61,615 nucleotides of DNA from X23 sp050251575 (lineage in GTDB: Bacteria > Bacillota > Clostridia > SK-Y3). Position 1 is the first letter of the stretch, and every line of letters begins with the position of its first letter. The notes beneath the pieces are model-generated. The model was not told the origin of the DNA and made no database searches. It worked only from the letters and a program-made list of their open reading frames with translations. The stretch is taken from NCBI GenBank assembly GCA_050251575.1, contig JBFWMP010000003.1, positions 1 through 61,615 of the forward strand, read 5' to 3'. Shown one piece after another: positions 23,944 to 32,473 of this stretch. Position numbers and translations under genes: made by a program.

Positions 23944-26307
23944 CTAATCTACTTCTCTCCAATAATCAAGCCTGATATTTTTTGTCGCCTGGATTCCTAA
24001 TTCAACATCTTCCGGTTCCAACTCTATAATCTTATTTCCCTTCTTGAAAAAATTCTTTAGGGTATCATCCTTATTCACCACTTCTTTTACAGCAGTCTCG
24101 TCATAGGTAATGGTCTTTGCACCGCTGCCATAAAATACGATATTCCCTTTTGATACAATGGCGCCTGTAAAATCCATTTCAGAATTTGAAGATATATATA
24201 AGTTGCCTGTCGTAAATATGATTCCGCTTTTCCCGTCAAGACGGCTCCCGTCAAGATGGACATCGGCACCGCCGGTATCAATAAAATAATAATCGGAATC
24301 ACTGTCATCCAAATTATGATAACGATTTGAAGCATTAATTCTTTGAGCCGTAAGCTCATGAAATTCGGAATCACTGCTGATAGTCAAATCCTTATACCTA
24401 CTGTAGTCTTTATCCTGCTGAATCCAGATTGCCTTATTATAAGCTTTCTCCCACCGGGTTTTATTGGTAATAAAATCTCCCGGCTGATACAGCATAACCA
24501 TTTTTATCTTGCCTCCTGCCGGAAACTGCAGAACTCCGTCACCATCAACATCCTCAAAGACCGCACCGTCCGCACTGATTGCCTGTGCATTACCGTTTCC
24601 GTAACAAATCATATATCCGTCCGAAAAAATGATTCCTGGCGCATATACCTTCATAATAGGATTCGATACCGAGTTATCGCCCAATACAATGCCGGTCTTT
24701 TTCATATAGTTACGAAAAGCTTCACTATCCTTATACCCCTGGAAAAAGTGGTTCTTTCTGTTGTTATTGTCATTATTGGGGTTCGCCATTCTCTGCACCC
24801 TGTCCTCATCCGTCAGCAGGCCTTCCTTATCCATCCCCCAATACATTCCATACGGAATCCAACTCGGGTCAAAATCACCCTGCTCATCCCCTATACCCGG
24901 ATCAGAAATATAACCGGGAGCTTTACCTATGCTTAAATCACGCCTATAACCGTCATAATTGCGTCCGATGGATACACTTTCACCTGTCTTATAAGGAATA
25001 CGCACTCCTTCGGGATTGACATAGATATACTCAATATAAACCTTGCCGCCGATATAAGCTTCTCCTTTGACCTCAACATTTGAGGTAGTATCATTGATAA
25101 TAATGGAAGAGCTTTTATTATATTCATTACTGCTTCCTCCTCCATCCATAAATCCGTAAAAGTTTCCGTTAACAATGATTTGCCCGTTGCTTCCGTTTGC
25201 CCTGATATCATCGTAAGTATATAAATTCTGTCCGATTTCAATGGTACTGTTTTCTGACTGATCTTCAATCTGCAGCGACTCACAGTAAGTGTCTCCGGTA
25301 ATATTAATACTTGATGAATCTCCATCCGCACCATAGACTGTATGCACATATGCACGCGTTCTTGCTGTACCTCTAATGTTCAGGGTTCCGCTTCCCGCCG
25401 ATACGCCTGCAATTCCTAATGTATTGATTATCTGCGGTTCTGCCCCTGCTACCACCCCTCCGTAACCGTATCCGGAACTATTGTCGGGCGGAAGATTTCC
25501 ATAAGCATACACATTGGTTGCTGCTCCTCCCGAGCCTTGGATATTCACTTCACCGCCGACCGCAACAAGACTGGACTCGGTGGTAATCGCACGCATATAA
25601 ATAGGGTTCTTTTTCCTCACTAATGACATTTTCAAGGGTACCTGCTGAGAATATTTTAAAAATTCAAACTGTGCTCTTATACTTTTTGGAGCACCGGCAA
25701 AATTGGAGTCTATCTGGAATTCTATCTTTACAGGCGTATCAACAACAGCCATTTGCGAATCAAGACCGGCTCCTTCATCCTTATCGGGATAAGGAGAAAC
25801 AGATTCAATTCTTATTTCCTGCAAATCACTGGGAGAAGAGTCTTTCCATAAAGCAAACCGGTCCTCCAGTAATTCTTCAAGGGTTTTCCCGCTCTCCAAG
25901 TCATTGTGTCCGGTAATATATTTGTTAAATGCATCCCTATATTCGATTTGCAGCGCGTTTTCTATACTTCTATAGTCTATATCCACTTCTCCTGTTAAGG
26001 GGTCTGTATATGAATACCTGTCTATGATGGCTTCCTTCATTGAATCAGCGTCATCTTTCGCTTTCTTTTGTACCAAAATCGTCTTCTCTTCAAGAAGTTT
26101 GTTAATCTCTTCAACCCATCCGTCCGCTCTATGAAAAGAACGTCCTGCATTGATAGACGCCGCATTCATTGTATAGTTAGTTGTTGCCGCCATTAATACT
26201 GCAGAACCCAACATGATGAGTACCGTCATCATCATCAATACAAATACAAATATAGAACCCTGTTGGTTAAAATATCTTTTTACACTGTTCATTCTTTTCA
26301 CCTGCAT
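23944..26307 (-). CDS. Very large PilX/GspK-like minor pilin with a beta-repeat domain
   Basis: This 787-residue protein begins like a PilX N-terminal domain: a short basic leader, QQGSIFVFVLMMMTVLIMLG and a helix that continues to about residue 60. It lacks the glutamate at mature position 5 (GSIFVF), as GspK/PilX-type tip subunits do. Residues about 240-470 are glycine/serine-rich beta units (VNIQGSGGAATNVYAYGN, INITGDTYCESLQIED, IEIGQNLYTYDDIRANGSNG), and more follow near 690-750. Typical PilX proteins are 150-350 residues, so most of it is an added surface domain. It starts 1 nt after the upstream prepilin gene. Confidence 0.75.
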   Translation of the reverse strand: MQVKRMNSVKRYFNQQGSIFVFVLMMMTVLIMLGSAVLMAATTNYTMNAASINAGRSFHRADGWVEEINKLLEEKTILVQKKAKDDADSMKEAIIDRYSYTDPLTGEVDIDYRSIENALQIEYRDAFNKYITGHNDLESGKTLEELLEDRFALWKDSSPSDLQEIRIESVSPYPDKDEGAGLDSQMAVVDTPVKIEFQIDSNFAGAPKSIRAQFEFLKYSQQVPLKMSLVRKKNPIYMRAITTESSLVAVGGEVNIQGSGGAATNVYAYGNLPPDNSSGYGYGGVVAGAEPQIINTLGIAGVSAGSGTLNIRGTARTRAYVHTVYGADGDSSSINITGDTYCESLQIEDQSENSTIEIGQNLYTYDDIRANGSNGQIIVNGNFYGFMDGGGSSNEYNKSSSIIINDTTSNVEVKGEAYIGGKVYIEYIYVNPEGVRIPYKTGESVSIGRNYDGYRRDLSIGKAPGYISDPGIGDEQGDFDPSWIPYGMYWGMDKEGLLTDEDRVQRMANPNNDNNNRKNHFFQGYKDSEAFRNYMKKTGIVLGDNSVSNPIMKVYAPGIIFSDGYMICYGNGNAQAISADGAVFEDVDGDGVLQFPAGGKIKMVMLYQPGDFITNKTRWEKAYNKAIWIQQDKDYSRYKDLTISSDSEFHELTAQRINASNRYHNLDDSDSDYYFIDTGGADVHLDGSRLDGKSGIIFTTGNLYISSNSEMDFTGAIVSKGNIVFYGSGAKTITYDETAVKEVVNKDDTLKNFFKKGNKIIELEPEDVELGIQATKNIRLDYWREVD

Positions 26308-27165
26308 CTATTTATACATCATTTTTTTTGAATGAAGCTGTACCTGCGTATTGGTAAACGTATCCTGTACGGTTATGGTAATGGCATACACTGCCAAGTC
26401 ATCATAGTCACCACTTTCGGTAGTTAAAGCATCTTGAACGGATATATCTCCATTCAAACTTGACACCTCAACAACCCCATTATTATTATAAATATCTACA
26501 TCAATCATCTCATTTTTTCCATTACTGATATTCAGGTAAAAATTATGTTCAAGATTCTGCTTGAGCATAATTACTACATTTTCAATATCCTCGGTACCCT
26601 GCAATATGAAATCTGAGCCGTTATTATTTGTATATTCAAAGCCACCACCTTCCTCCGCATCACGGACTATCAGCCTTCTTATGTTGTCGCCGGCAAAGTT
26701 AAAAAAATCATCATTGCGTGTATCAACAATTCCCGCATTATTCTTATAGGTAACTGTAATACTGTCGCTGTATATTTCCAGAAATAGCAAACTATCCTGT
26801 GTTAATGAGTCAGAATATGCTTCCCGGACAACCGGAGAAATAGCAGGCTCTTTCTGGATGGACCTATAAGCCTTGTATCTGCTGTCATTACTTGCTATCT
26901 CTTCCATTACAACAGTATCCGGCAGAGTATTGCTTGTTTTTTGCTGCTCCATGCAGCTTTCTGCAACTGTCATTGCCCTGAGCTTATTTTCTGCATCAAA
27001 ATCGGTTCTGATGGCAGTGATAAACATGGTTGTCAAGGGTGCTGCTATAATGCCGAGAATAGTAATAGCTGCTAACACCTCAATTAAGGACATACCTTTT
27101 TTTTGACATAACCATTTTTTTATCGTTTTATATGTATCAGTGTTCATCAATAATATCCACATCAC
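26308..27165 (-). CDS. Type IV minor prepilin (GspI/PilV-like)
   Basis: This protein of about 280 residues carries a class III signal, KKGMSLIEVLAAITILGIIA, with Gly before the cut and Glu at mature position 5, followed by the usual hydrophobic helix and a beta-rich C-terminal domain. Prepilin peptidase should cut after the glycine. The start is uncertain: the frame opens at a GTG (27165), has an ATG at 27162 and another at 27147 (MNTDTYK); all overlap the end of the pilO-like gene and none has a strong binding site, suggesting translational coupling. Confidence 0.82.
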   Translation of the reverse strand: MMWILLMNTDTYKTIKKWLCQKKGMSLIEVLAAITILGIIAAPLTTMFITAIRTDFDAENKLRAMTVAESCMEQQKTSNTLPDTVVMEEIASNDSRYKAYRSIQKEPAISPVVREAYSDSLTQDSLLFLEIYSDSITVTYKNNAGIVDTRNDDFFNFAGDNIRRLIVRDAEEGGGFEYTNNNGSDFILQGTEDIENVVIMLKQNLEHNFYLNISNGKNEMIDVDIYNNNGVVEVSSLNGDISVQDALTTESGDYDDLAVYAITITVQDTFTNTQVQLHSKKMMYK

Positions 27166-28357
27166 CTTTTTTTATTGATATTTGCGTCCTTGGGCGTCTG
27201 TCATCATCCGACTGCTTTACGATAAGCTTTAATGGAGTATTATTGTATATATCAATATTCGCGCCTGACAAGTCCTTATCATCCAAGCGGTTTTTAGCTA
27301 GAATATTTAATATCATATATTTTTGATTATAAGGTTTAAATTCTTCATACTTGCTTTCATCCTTTGGAAAAGCTTCATAAGAAGTTTTATATTTGTACAA
27401 ATATTTGCCGTCCTTATAATCCAGATGTAATTCTACTTTTTCCGCTTCATTTCCGTCACCATAGATAGTAGAATTGATTTTTCCGTTTTTATACAGGATC
27501 ACTGTAGGAACATCATGGCTGCTTGGACTCAGTGCTAAATAAAAATCTCCTGGAGATGATATGTTTGCGACTTTCTGTTGCGTATCTTGCCTGTTCCCGC
27601 CAGACTCCACAGCCTTACTGCCTGCAATTGTTCCTATGTATCCTTCAAAAGGCTCAAATATATTATCCTTCCCATTCTTTACAGTGGAATCCCATTTAGG
27701 CACTTCTTGCGTATTATCTTTAAACCCATAAAAACTCATCTTAATATTCCCGGATAGCATATTTTCTGACCCATTTAAGAAAGAGATATCAGACACTGAA
27801 ATTTTCTGTTCAAAGTTTATAACTCTATCCAAAAAAGTCTTAAGCTGTTCATATCCGGCTGTATACTTCACATTCACTTCCATTACAATACCGGTACTAT
27901 CCTCGATTTGCTTACTGCCTTCATTGGCTTTCTTATTTTCTTGGGATGCCCCTTGCTCCAATAGCTTTTTCTGCTGTGCATACTCCGGCTTCTTCTGATT
28001 TTCATCTAATATCACAGGGGCTGTTTCTGTAAATGATAAGTCTTCCAATTTCACCCCCGTAGTGTCGCTTAATTCTTTTAATATCAAAATTACCTCATCC
28101 TGAAAAATATTGGGAGGCAGTATCTTGCTTAGCTTGTCCACTTCAAAACTGGTAAATTTCAGCTTTGCCTCAAGCCTGCTCTTTTGGACTGTTTTCGACC
28201 GCAAAATACTATATTCAGCTTCCAGCTTGCCGACTTCTGCTTTTAGCATATTTAGTCTTTTTGCAAAAGGAGTATAGATATAATAATATGTCAACGCCAA
28301 TACTGCTATCAACAACAATAGTACTAAGAGTTTTTTGTCTTTATCAGATAACCTCAT
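27137..28357 (-). CDS. PilO-like type IV pilus assembly protein
   Basis: This 406-residue protein has one N-terminal membrane helix (LLVLLLLIAVLALTYYYIY, about 10-28), a coiled-coil stretch (about 33-75) and a ferredoxin-like extracytoplasmic domain, the layout of PilO/GspM. PilO pairs with PilN to connect the motor to the membrane platform. At about 406 residues it is roughly twice the usual PilO length; residues after about 235 form an extra Asp/Lys-rich domain that I cannot assign. Overlaps pilN by 4 nt. Confidence 0.8.
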   Translation of the reverse strand: MRLSDKDKKLLVLLLLIAVLALTYYYIYTPFAKRLNMLKAEVGKLEAEYSILRSKTVQKSRLEAKLKFTSFEVDKLSKILPPNIFQDEVILILKELSDTTGVKLEDLSFTETAPVILDENQKKPEYAQQKKLLEQGASQENKKANEGSKQIEDSTGIVMEVNVKYTAGYEQLKTFLDRVINFEQKISVSDISFLNGSENMLSGNIKMSFYGFKDNTQEVPKWDSTVKNGKDNIFEPFEGYIGTIAGSKAVESGGNRQDTQQKVANISSPGDFYLALSPSSHDVPTVILYKNGKINSTIYGDGNEAEKVELHLDYKDGKYLYKYKTSYEAFPKDESKYEEFKPYNQKYMILNILAKNRLDDKDLSGANIDIYNNTPLKLIVKQSDDDRRPRTQISIKKGDVDIIDEH

Positions 28358-28935
28358 AGTTCAGTATCCTTCCCGCTTTTTAAGGTACAGTTCATATTAA
28401 ACTGATAATTTACAATATTGGTCCCTTCCACACTACTTTCTAAAGTTGGTCGATTTCCTTTCATAGTGGATACGAATACCTTGTCAAATAACCCCAACTG
28501 CCGCATACTTCGGATAAAATCTGCAACTGCTACTTCACTACGGGCAACTCCTGCAATGTTTACATTATTTTCTGTTACTGTCAAAGACATAAAAAATAAT
28601 TCTCCCGGTATGAGTTCTTCGGTCTTTTGAATGATATTTAATACATTCACATCTTGTGTCTGCACAGCATTTAGCATCTTCATTCGAAGTTCTAACCTAT
28701 CCTGCTCATCAGCAAGTATATTTTCATCTTCCAATACATCCTGCACACCAAACATGCTGTGCTGCAGGTATTCCTTTTTTGCCTCAAGGCGAAATATTTC
28801 ATTCAAAGGAATAAGCATCAATGAAAAAATGCTTACTACTGCAAGAATAGACAGTAATATAATAAGTTTAGTTCTTTCACGGCTCTTTCTTTGCCTTATT
28901 ACTATGGGTGGAAGTAAGTTTATATCTTTAATCAT
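28354..28935 (-). CDS. PilN-like type IV pilus assembly protein
   Basis: This 193-residue protein starts with MIKDINLLPP, the conserved cytoplasmic PilN motif that docks into the PilM groove, followed by one membrane helix (about 24-44), a coiled segment and a ferredoxin-like domain (VNIAGVARSEVAVADFIRSM). It links cytoplasmic PilM to PilO. It lies 18 nt after pilM and overlaps pilO by 4 nt. Confidence 0.88.
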   Translation of the reverse strand: MIKDINLLPPIVIRQRKSRERTKLIILLSILAVVSIFSLMLIPLNEIFRLEAKKEYLQHSMFGVQDVLEDENILADEQDRLELRMKMLNAVQTQDVNVLNIIQKTEELIPGELFFMSLTVTENNVNIAGVARSEVAVADFIRSMRQLGLFDKVFVSTMKGNRPTLESSVEGTNIVNYQFNMNCTLKSGKDTEL

Positions 28936-28953
28936 AAATAGAAATCAACTCCA

Positions 28954-30048
28954 CTATTTATTAAGTATTGCCCCTAAACAATTTGTATAAAAAACTTGCA
29001 TTTCTTTAAAATGTTCCTGTTTCTTTGAATATGTTACAGTCTTAAATTGTTGTATTCTTTCAACAGAGATATTGAAGGCAATGCTTAGATAAGTTTCCAG
29101 TCCTCTTACCTGGCAACCACCACCTACAAGATATATTTGATCTATTCTGTTACCGGTATTGCGAGAATAATAAAATTCAAAGAACCGTGTTGCATCATCA
29201 ATAAAGGTAAGAAGTGTCGCACGAATGCTCTCACTGATTACAGAAGCTTGCATACTATCAGGTTCTTCATCAGGTGGGATAATTGCAGCCTTTTCAAGCT
29301 TTAATTGCTCCGCAGCATCAAAGTTTAATCCAAGATTGCTGGCAATCATATGAGTAAAATCTTGACTGCCATATAACATGATTCTATTAAATTGATAGCT
29401 GCCATTTGAAATGATGGATACCGTAGTAGTCTTACACCCAATGTCCAATATCGCTATCGTTTTAGAATCTCCTTTTTTATCTTTACTGTTTCTTTCGGTT
29501 GTCTCATTACTTATGAATTTCACGATACTGTTTCCTGCAAAATCAATAGAATAGATATTCAGTCCGCATAGTGAAGCCAATTCCAAGTATCCTTGAATAA
29601 TTCCTGTTGGAACAGCTGCCAGCAAAATCCTGTATCGTGCACCCTTCTCCGTTTTCATTTCCTCCAATATTTTATAATCCATGATGTAGCTGTCCATATT
29701 AACAGGAAAATATTGAGGCGACTCCATTTCAATAATACTCTTCAATTCCTTGGTACTTGCTTTAGGAAGTATCACCTCTCTAGTAATAATGAAGGTTCCT
29801 GAAATTGTGATAATCACATTTTTCTCCTTCATTTTCTTTTCCTTGAGTATAAGCTTAATAGCCTGTGCCAATATATCTATATTTGAGAGTTTCCCATCCT
29901 CAATCACCGCTGAAGGCGTAGGAAGCACTGCATAATTGCTTATATTTATTTTGCTGCCCACGACAGATGCCTGTACTATCTTAGTATTATATGCACCTAT
30001 ATCAAACACGAGAAAACGAGGAAAAATCAAAATCATCCACTCCATCAA
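28954..30048 (-). CDS. PilM-like actin-fold pilus assembly ATPase
   Basis: This protein of about 360 residues has the PilM/FtsA-like fold: phosphate-1 motif FLVFDIGAYNTKIVQ, the PilM-specific segment IIEMESPQYFPVNMDSYIMDYKIL (shown in part: MESPQYFPVNMDSYIMDY), AILDIGCKTTTVSII and LVGGGCQVRGL. It binds the N-terminus of PilN on the cytoplasmic side. The open frame begins at a TTG (30048) that overlaps the TGA of the upstream prepilin gene; a later ATG at 30036 follows GGAG by 3 nt, so the exact start is open. Confidence 0.88.
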   Translation of the reverse strand: MMEWMILIFPRFLVFDIGAYNTKIVQASVVGSKINISNYAVLPTPSAVIEDGKLSNIDILAQAIKLILKEKKMKEKNVIITISGTFIITREVILPKASTKELKSIIEMESPQYFPVNMDSYIMDYKILEEMKTEKGARYRILLAAVPTGIIQGYLELASLCGLNIYSIDFAGNSIVKFISNETTERNSKDKKGDSKTIAILDIGCKTTTVSIISNGSYQFNRIMLYGSQDFTHMIASNLGLNFDAAEQLKLEKAAIIPPDEEPDSMQASVISESIRATLLTFIDDATRFFEFYYSRNTGNRIDQIYLVGGGCQVRGLETYLSIAFNISVERIQQFKTVTYSKKQEHFKEMQVFYTNCLGAILNK

Positions 30049-30536
30049 ATTCTAATTTTATGACTCCTTATCAAGGTTATGCTATGTCCATTGGCGCCAT
30101 CAACGCTGACCTTTATCGATACTGTAACCAAGTCACCTGTTTTTTCTATGCGAAATTCTTTTACATTATTCATCAACTGATTGGAAGCCGAGCCACTTGC
30201 CGTCACTTCCTCCTGAAGTAAATTCGTGCCGTTTAAATAATATTTTAAACCCTTTTCCTGTATGGTCATTTCAAGTTTCTCATTGATATATTCAATCGAA
30301 TTCTGGTCAGCTTTTCGCATATTGGTCATGATAACCTCCATGCCCATCCTGGCCACCTGCTGTACCTCAACACTATTACTCTCTTTAAAGAAAGTGCTAT
30401 AGTTTGCAATAAAAAAGGATGATATTGGCACTGATATAATACCGATAATGGCAATTGTGACCAATAGCTCAACCAGTGTATATCCTTTTTTATTAGATAA
30501 ACTTGTATTTGATAAATTTTTTTTGTTTATTTTCAT
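30045..30536 (-). CDS. Type IV minor prepilin (GspJ/PilW-like)
   Basis: This 163-residue prepilin has the signal SNKKGYTLVELLVTIAIIGI with Gly at -1 and Glu at +5. The short C-terminal domain (TNMRKADQNSIEYINEKLEM) resembles GspJ/PilW-type minor pilins. It overlaps both neighbours by 4 nt, so it is translated together with the adjacent GspH-like prepilin and PilM. Confidence 0.85.
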   Translation of the reverse strand: MKINKKNLSNTSLSNKKGYTLVELLVTIAIIGIISVPISSFFIANYSTFFKESNSVEVQQVARMGMEVIMTNMRKADQNSIEYINEKLEMTIQEKGLKYYLNGTNLLQEEVTASGSASNQLMNNVKEFRIEKTGDLVTVSIKVSVDGANGHSITLIRSHKIRI

Positions 30537-30988
30537 AACTTTTTCTTTCTTACCCTGCCGGTAGAAAATTCTATAGTAATCTCTATCTTTTGACCCGATT
30601 TATTTCTTAGCTTAAAGCTTCCCGGTCGTACTGGAACACCGGTTTTCTTAAAAGAAGCGTAGTTTCCCATGATAGTACTTTCAAATTCAATTCCTTGATC
30701 TAGTTTTACTATCTCGACAGGCTTCTCAGGCTGAATGATCTTATATTGAAACCTGCTGTCCCCATAGTTTGCATAAATCTTATATTCATACGAGGTATTT
30801 TTTTCGTATACCGTTTTCATTTGGGTACAACGGATATCCTGCACCAGTCTATTTGCACATTTTTCTAATAGCACATCCTGACTGCACTGCACTTTTAGAA
30901 TACATATTGAGGTCAAAACTGAAGTAATTGCTATCACTATAATGAGTTCAATTAGCGTATGCCCCTTGATGTTAAAAGCTCCACTCAT
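30533..30988 (-). CDS. Type IV minor prepilin (GspH/FimT-like)
   Basis: This 151-residue prepilin has the signal NIKGHTLIELIIVIAITSVL (Gly -1, Glu +5) and a small beta-rich domain ending in IEFSTGRVRKKKL, typical of the GspH/FimT group that helps prime pilus assembly. Its leader peptide is short (8 residues). It is the first gene after the repeat-rich 31 kb spacer. Confidence 0.85.
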   Translation of the reverse strand: MSGAFNIKGHTLIELIIVIAITSVLTSICILKVQCSQDVLLEKCANRLVQDIRCTQMKTVYEKNTSYEYKIYANYGDSRFQYKIIQPEKPVEIVKLDQGIEFESTIMGNYASFKKTGVPVRPGSFKLRNKSGQKIEITIEFSTGRVRKKKL

Positions 30989-31022
30989 TAGAAGTCAATC
31001 CTTCCATTTTGTTAATACATTC

Positions 31023-31162
31023 GAAACCACTGAAAAAGTCTGACTTAGCACACAGAAGGAATGTGACATGGGGACGGTTCGTCTGTCATGCGCTTTTTGT
31101 GTGACTGAGGAACCGTCCCCATGTCACGTTCCTGAGCAATGATGTCACATTTCAGTACTTCC
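31023..31162. repeat. MITE-like element with a GGGGACGGTTC palindrome
   Basis: It begins with GAAACCACTGAAAAAG (31023-31038), the exact 16-nt end of the element at 61169-61320, and ends with a weak inverted copy near 31148-31162. Inside, GTGACATGGGGACGGTTC (31063-31080) and its exact reverse complement (31110-31127) can form an 18-bp stem; neighbouring bases extend the pairing to about 32 nt with mismatches. It lies between the prepilin peptidase gene and the minor prepilin genes. Confidence 0.65.
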
Positions 31163-31175
31163 ACATCCCCATATA

Positions 31176-31901
31176 CTATGCCAGTATCTGCTGTCCATAC
31201 AGCATAGCAATAAATATACCTGCTGCGAGGAAAGGTCCGAAAGGAATCATATCCCTACGCTGAATTCTTTTTAATAATATCAATGCAATCCCAATCACTG
31301 AACCAATCACTGCCCCGATCACCAGTGCAAGCAGTATCTGATTCCATCCTAAAAACAACCCTGCTACCGCCATCAGCTTGATGTCACCGCCACCCATTCC
31401 CCCTTTTGAAAGGATAGCAGTAAGCAGCAACGGTACACTTGCGGCAAAAAAACCAAGCACTGCATCCATGTATGTAATATTCCTATTAAAATGCGGCATC
31501 ATCAAACCTATCACTAGCATCAATAAAATGATACCATTAGGAATAATCTGTATCTCAAAATCAATGAAAGATATTACAACCAAGCATGAACTCAAAAAAG
31601 ACAGTGCAAAGAATTGTACCGACAAACCGTATATAGAATAAACCCACAAGTAGGCTGCTGCATTGAGCAGCTCTACCTGCATATATCTTATTGAAATTTT
31701 TTGTTTGCAGAACCGACACTTTCTTCCCAACAGCAAATAACTTAATACCGGTATCAAATCATACCACTTGATACGCTTCCCACAAGCAGTACAGTGGGAC
31801 GGAGTCGTCACTATGCTCTGCTTCAATGGAATACGGTAAATACAAACATTGAGGAAACTGCCAATTACCAGCCCTAAAATTAAAACAAATAAATATATCA
31901 T
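31176..31901 (-). CDS. Prepilin peptidase / N-methyltransferase
   Basis: This 241-residue aspartyl protease (PilD/ComC/GspO family) cuts and methylates prepilins in the membrane. Seen: LGLVIGSFLNVCIYRIP, two zinc CxxC pairs (CTACGKR and CRFCKQK), the first catalytic Asp in SFIDFEIQIIPN and the second in GGGDIKLMAVAGLFLG, with about seven membrane helices. I favour the ATG at 31901 (MIYLFVL), 6 nt after GAGTGGG; the ATG at 31916 lies at the edge of the AATTAAT tandem repeat with no binding site. Confidence 0.93.
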   Translation of the reverse strand: MIYLFVLILGLVIGSFLNVCIYRIPLKQSIVTTPSHCTACGKRIKWYDLIPVLSYLLLGRKCRFCKQKISIRYMQVELLNAAAYLWVYSIYGLSVQFFALSFLSSCLVVISFIDFEIQIIPNGIILLMLVIGLMMPHFNRNITYMDAVLGFFAASVPLLLTAILSKGGMGGGDIKLMAVAGLFLGWNQILLALVIGAVIGSVIGIALILLKRIQRRDMIPFGPFLAAGIFIAMLYGQQILA

Positions 31902-31916
31902 ATACATCCCACTCAT

Positions 31917-31943
31917 AATTAATAATTAATAATTAATAATTAA
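31917..31943. repeat. Heptanucleotide tandem repeat (AATTAAT)
   Basis: Nearly four perfect copies of a 7-bp unit lie between pilA and the prepilin peptidase start. Copy-number change by slippage would alter spacing at the 5' end of the peptidase gene but not its coding frame if translation starts at 31901. Confidence 0.7.
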
Positions 31944-31962
31944 GCTAGCATGACACACTAAC

Positions 31963-32391
31963 TTAATTTTGATATTCTGTATCTACATTTGGATATAATT
32001 CGTCCTCTATCGTATCATCATCATCATTCGTACCAACACCTACCCTAACAGCGCCATTACTTGATATTCCAACAATAAATTCTGCATCAGTATCATATTG
32101 TGGTTTTGGGGCTGACTGAAGTTTATCAATAACCTCTGTTAATTCGCTGACAGCATACGTGCCGTCAGAAGAGGGTATTGAAGTCTCACCTGCTGCAATA
32201 CTAGCCATGACAGTATTTGCAATAGTTCTTGCACTTGCTATATCTGCTTTACGCTTGGACATATCAATATATCCTATTACATTTGGCGCTGCTACTCCTG
32301 CCAATACACCTAGAATCGCAATAACAACGATTAACTCGATTAGTGAAAAGCCTTTATTTTCTTTTAATGCTTTTGTAAAAAACTTTAACAT
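31963..32391 (-). CDS. pilA: Type IV major pilin (PilA-like)
   Basis: This 142-residue prepilin has an 11-13 residue basic leader, the cut site NKGFSLIELIVVIAILGVLA with Phe +1 and Glu +5, the long helix to about residue 65 and a short, acidic, glycine-poor globular part ending in DELYPNVDTEYQN. Size, strong binding site (GAGGGGG) and position after pilB-pilT-pilC suggest the main structural pilin. No cysteine pair is present in the C-terminal domain, unlike many Gram-negative pilins. Confidence 0.87.
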   Translation of the reverse strand: MLKFFTKALKENKGFSLIELIVVIAILGVLAGVAAPNVIGYIDMSKRKADIASARTIANTVMASIAAGETSIPSSDGTYAVSELTEVIDKLQSAPKPQYDTDAEFIVGISSNGAVRVGVGTNDDDDTIEDELYPNVDTEYQN

Positions 32392-32445
32392 AATGATTTC
32401 CCCCTCATAATGTTTTTATATATTTTTTATATGATCAATACCACT

Positions 32446-32467
32446 AGCCTGGTAATACCACCAGGCT
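32446..32467 (-). terminator. Hairpin between pilC and pilA
   Basis: AGCCTGGT and its complement form a perfect 8-bp GC-containing stem with a 6-nt loop. No T-run follows on the minus strand, so it may act as an RNA stabiliser, processing site or weak attenuator setting pilA apart from the motor genes rather than as a full terminator. Confidence 0.5.
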
Positions 32468-32473
32468 TGATTT

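Noticed and set aside
24343..24936. A 197-codon plus-strand frame opposite the large minor pilin gene
   Set aside because: It has no ribosome binding site, and its protein is rich in Ile, Arg and His with no family motif. It is the reverse frame of a real gene with strong repeat features.
24933..25355. A 140-codon minus-strand frame inside the large minor pilin gene
   Set aside because: It is read in another frame of the same strand, has no start site, and the main gene covers it fully.
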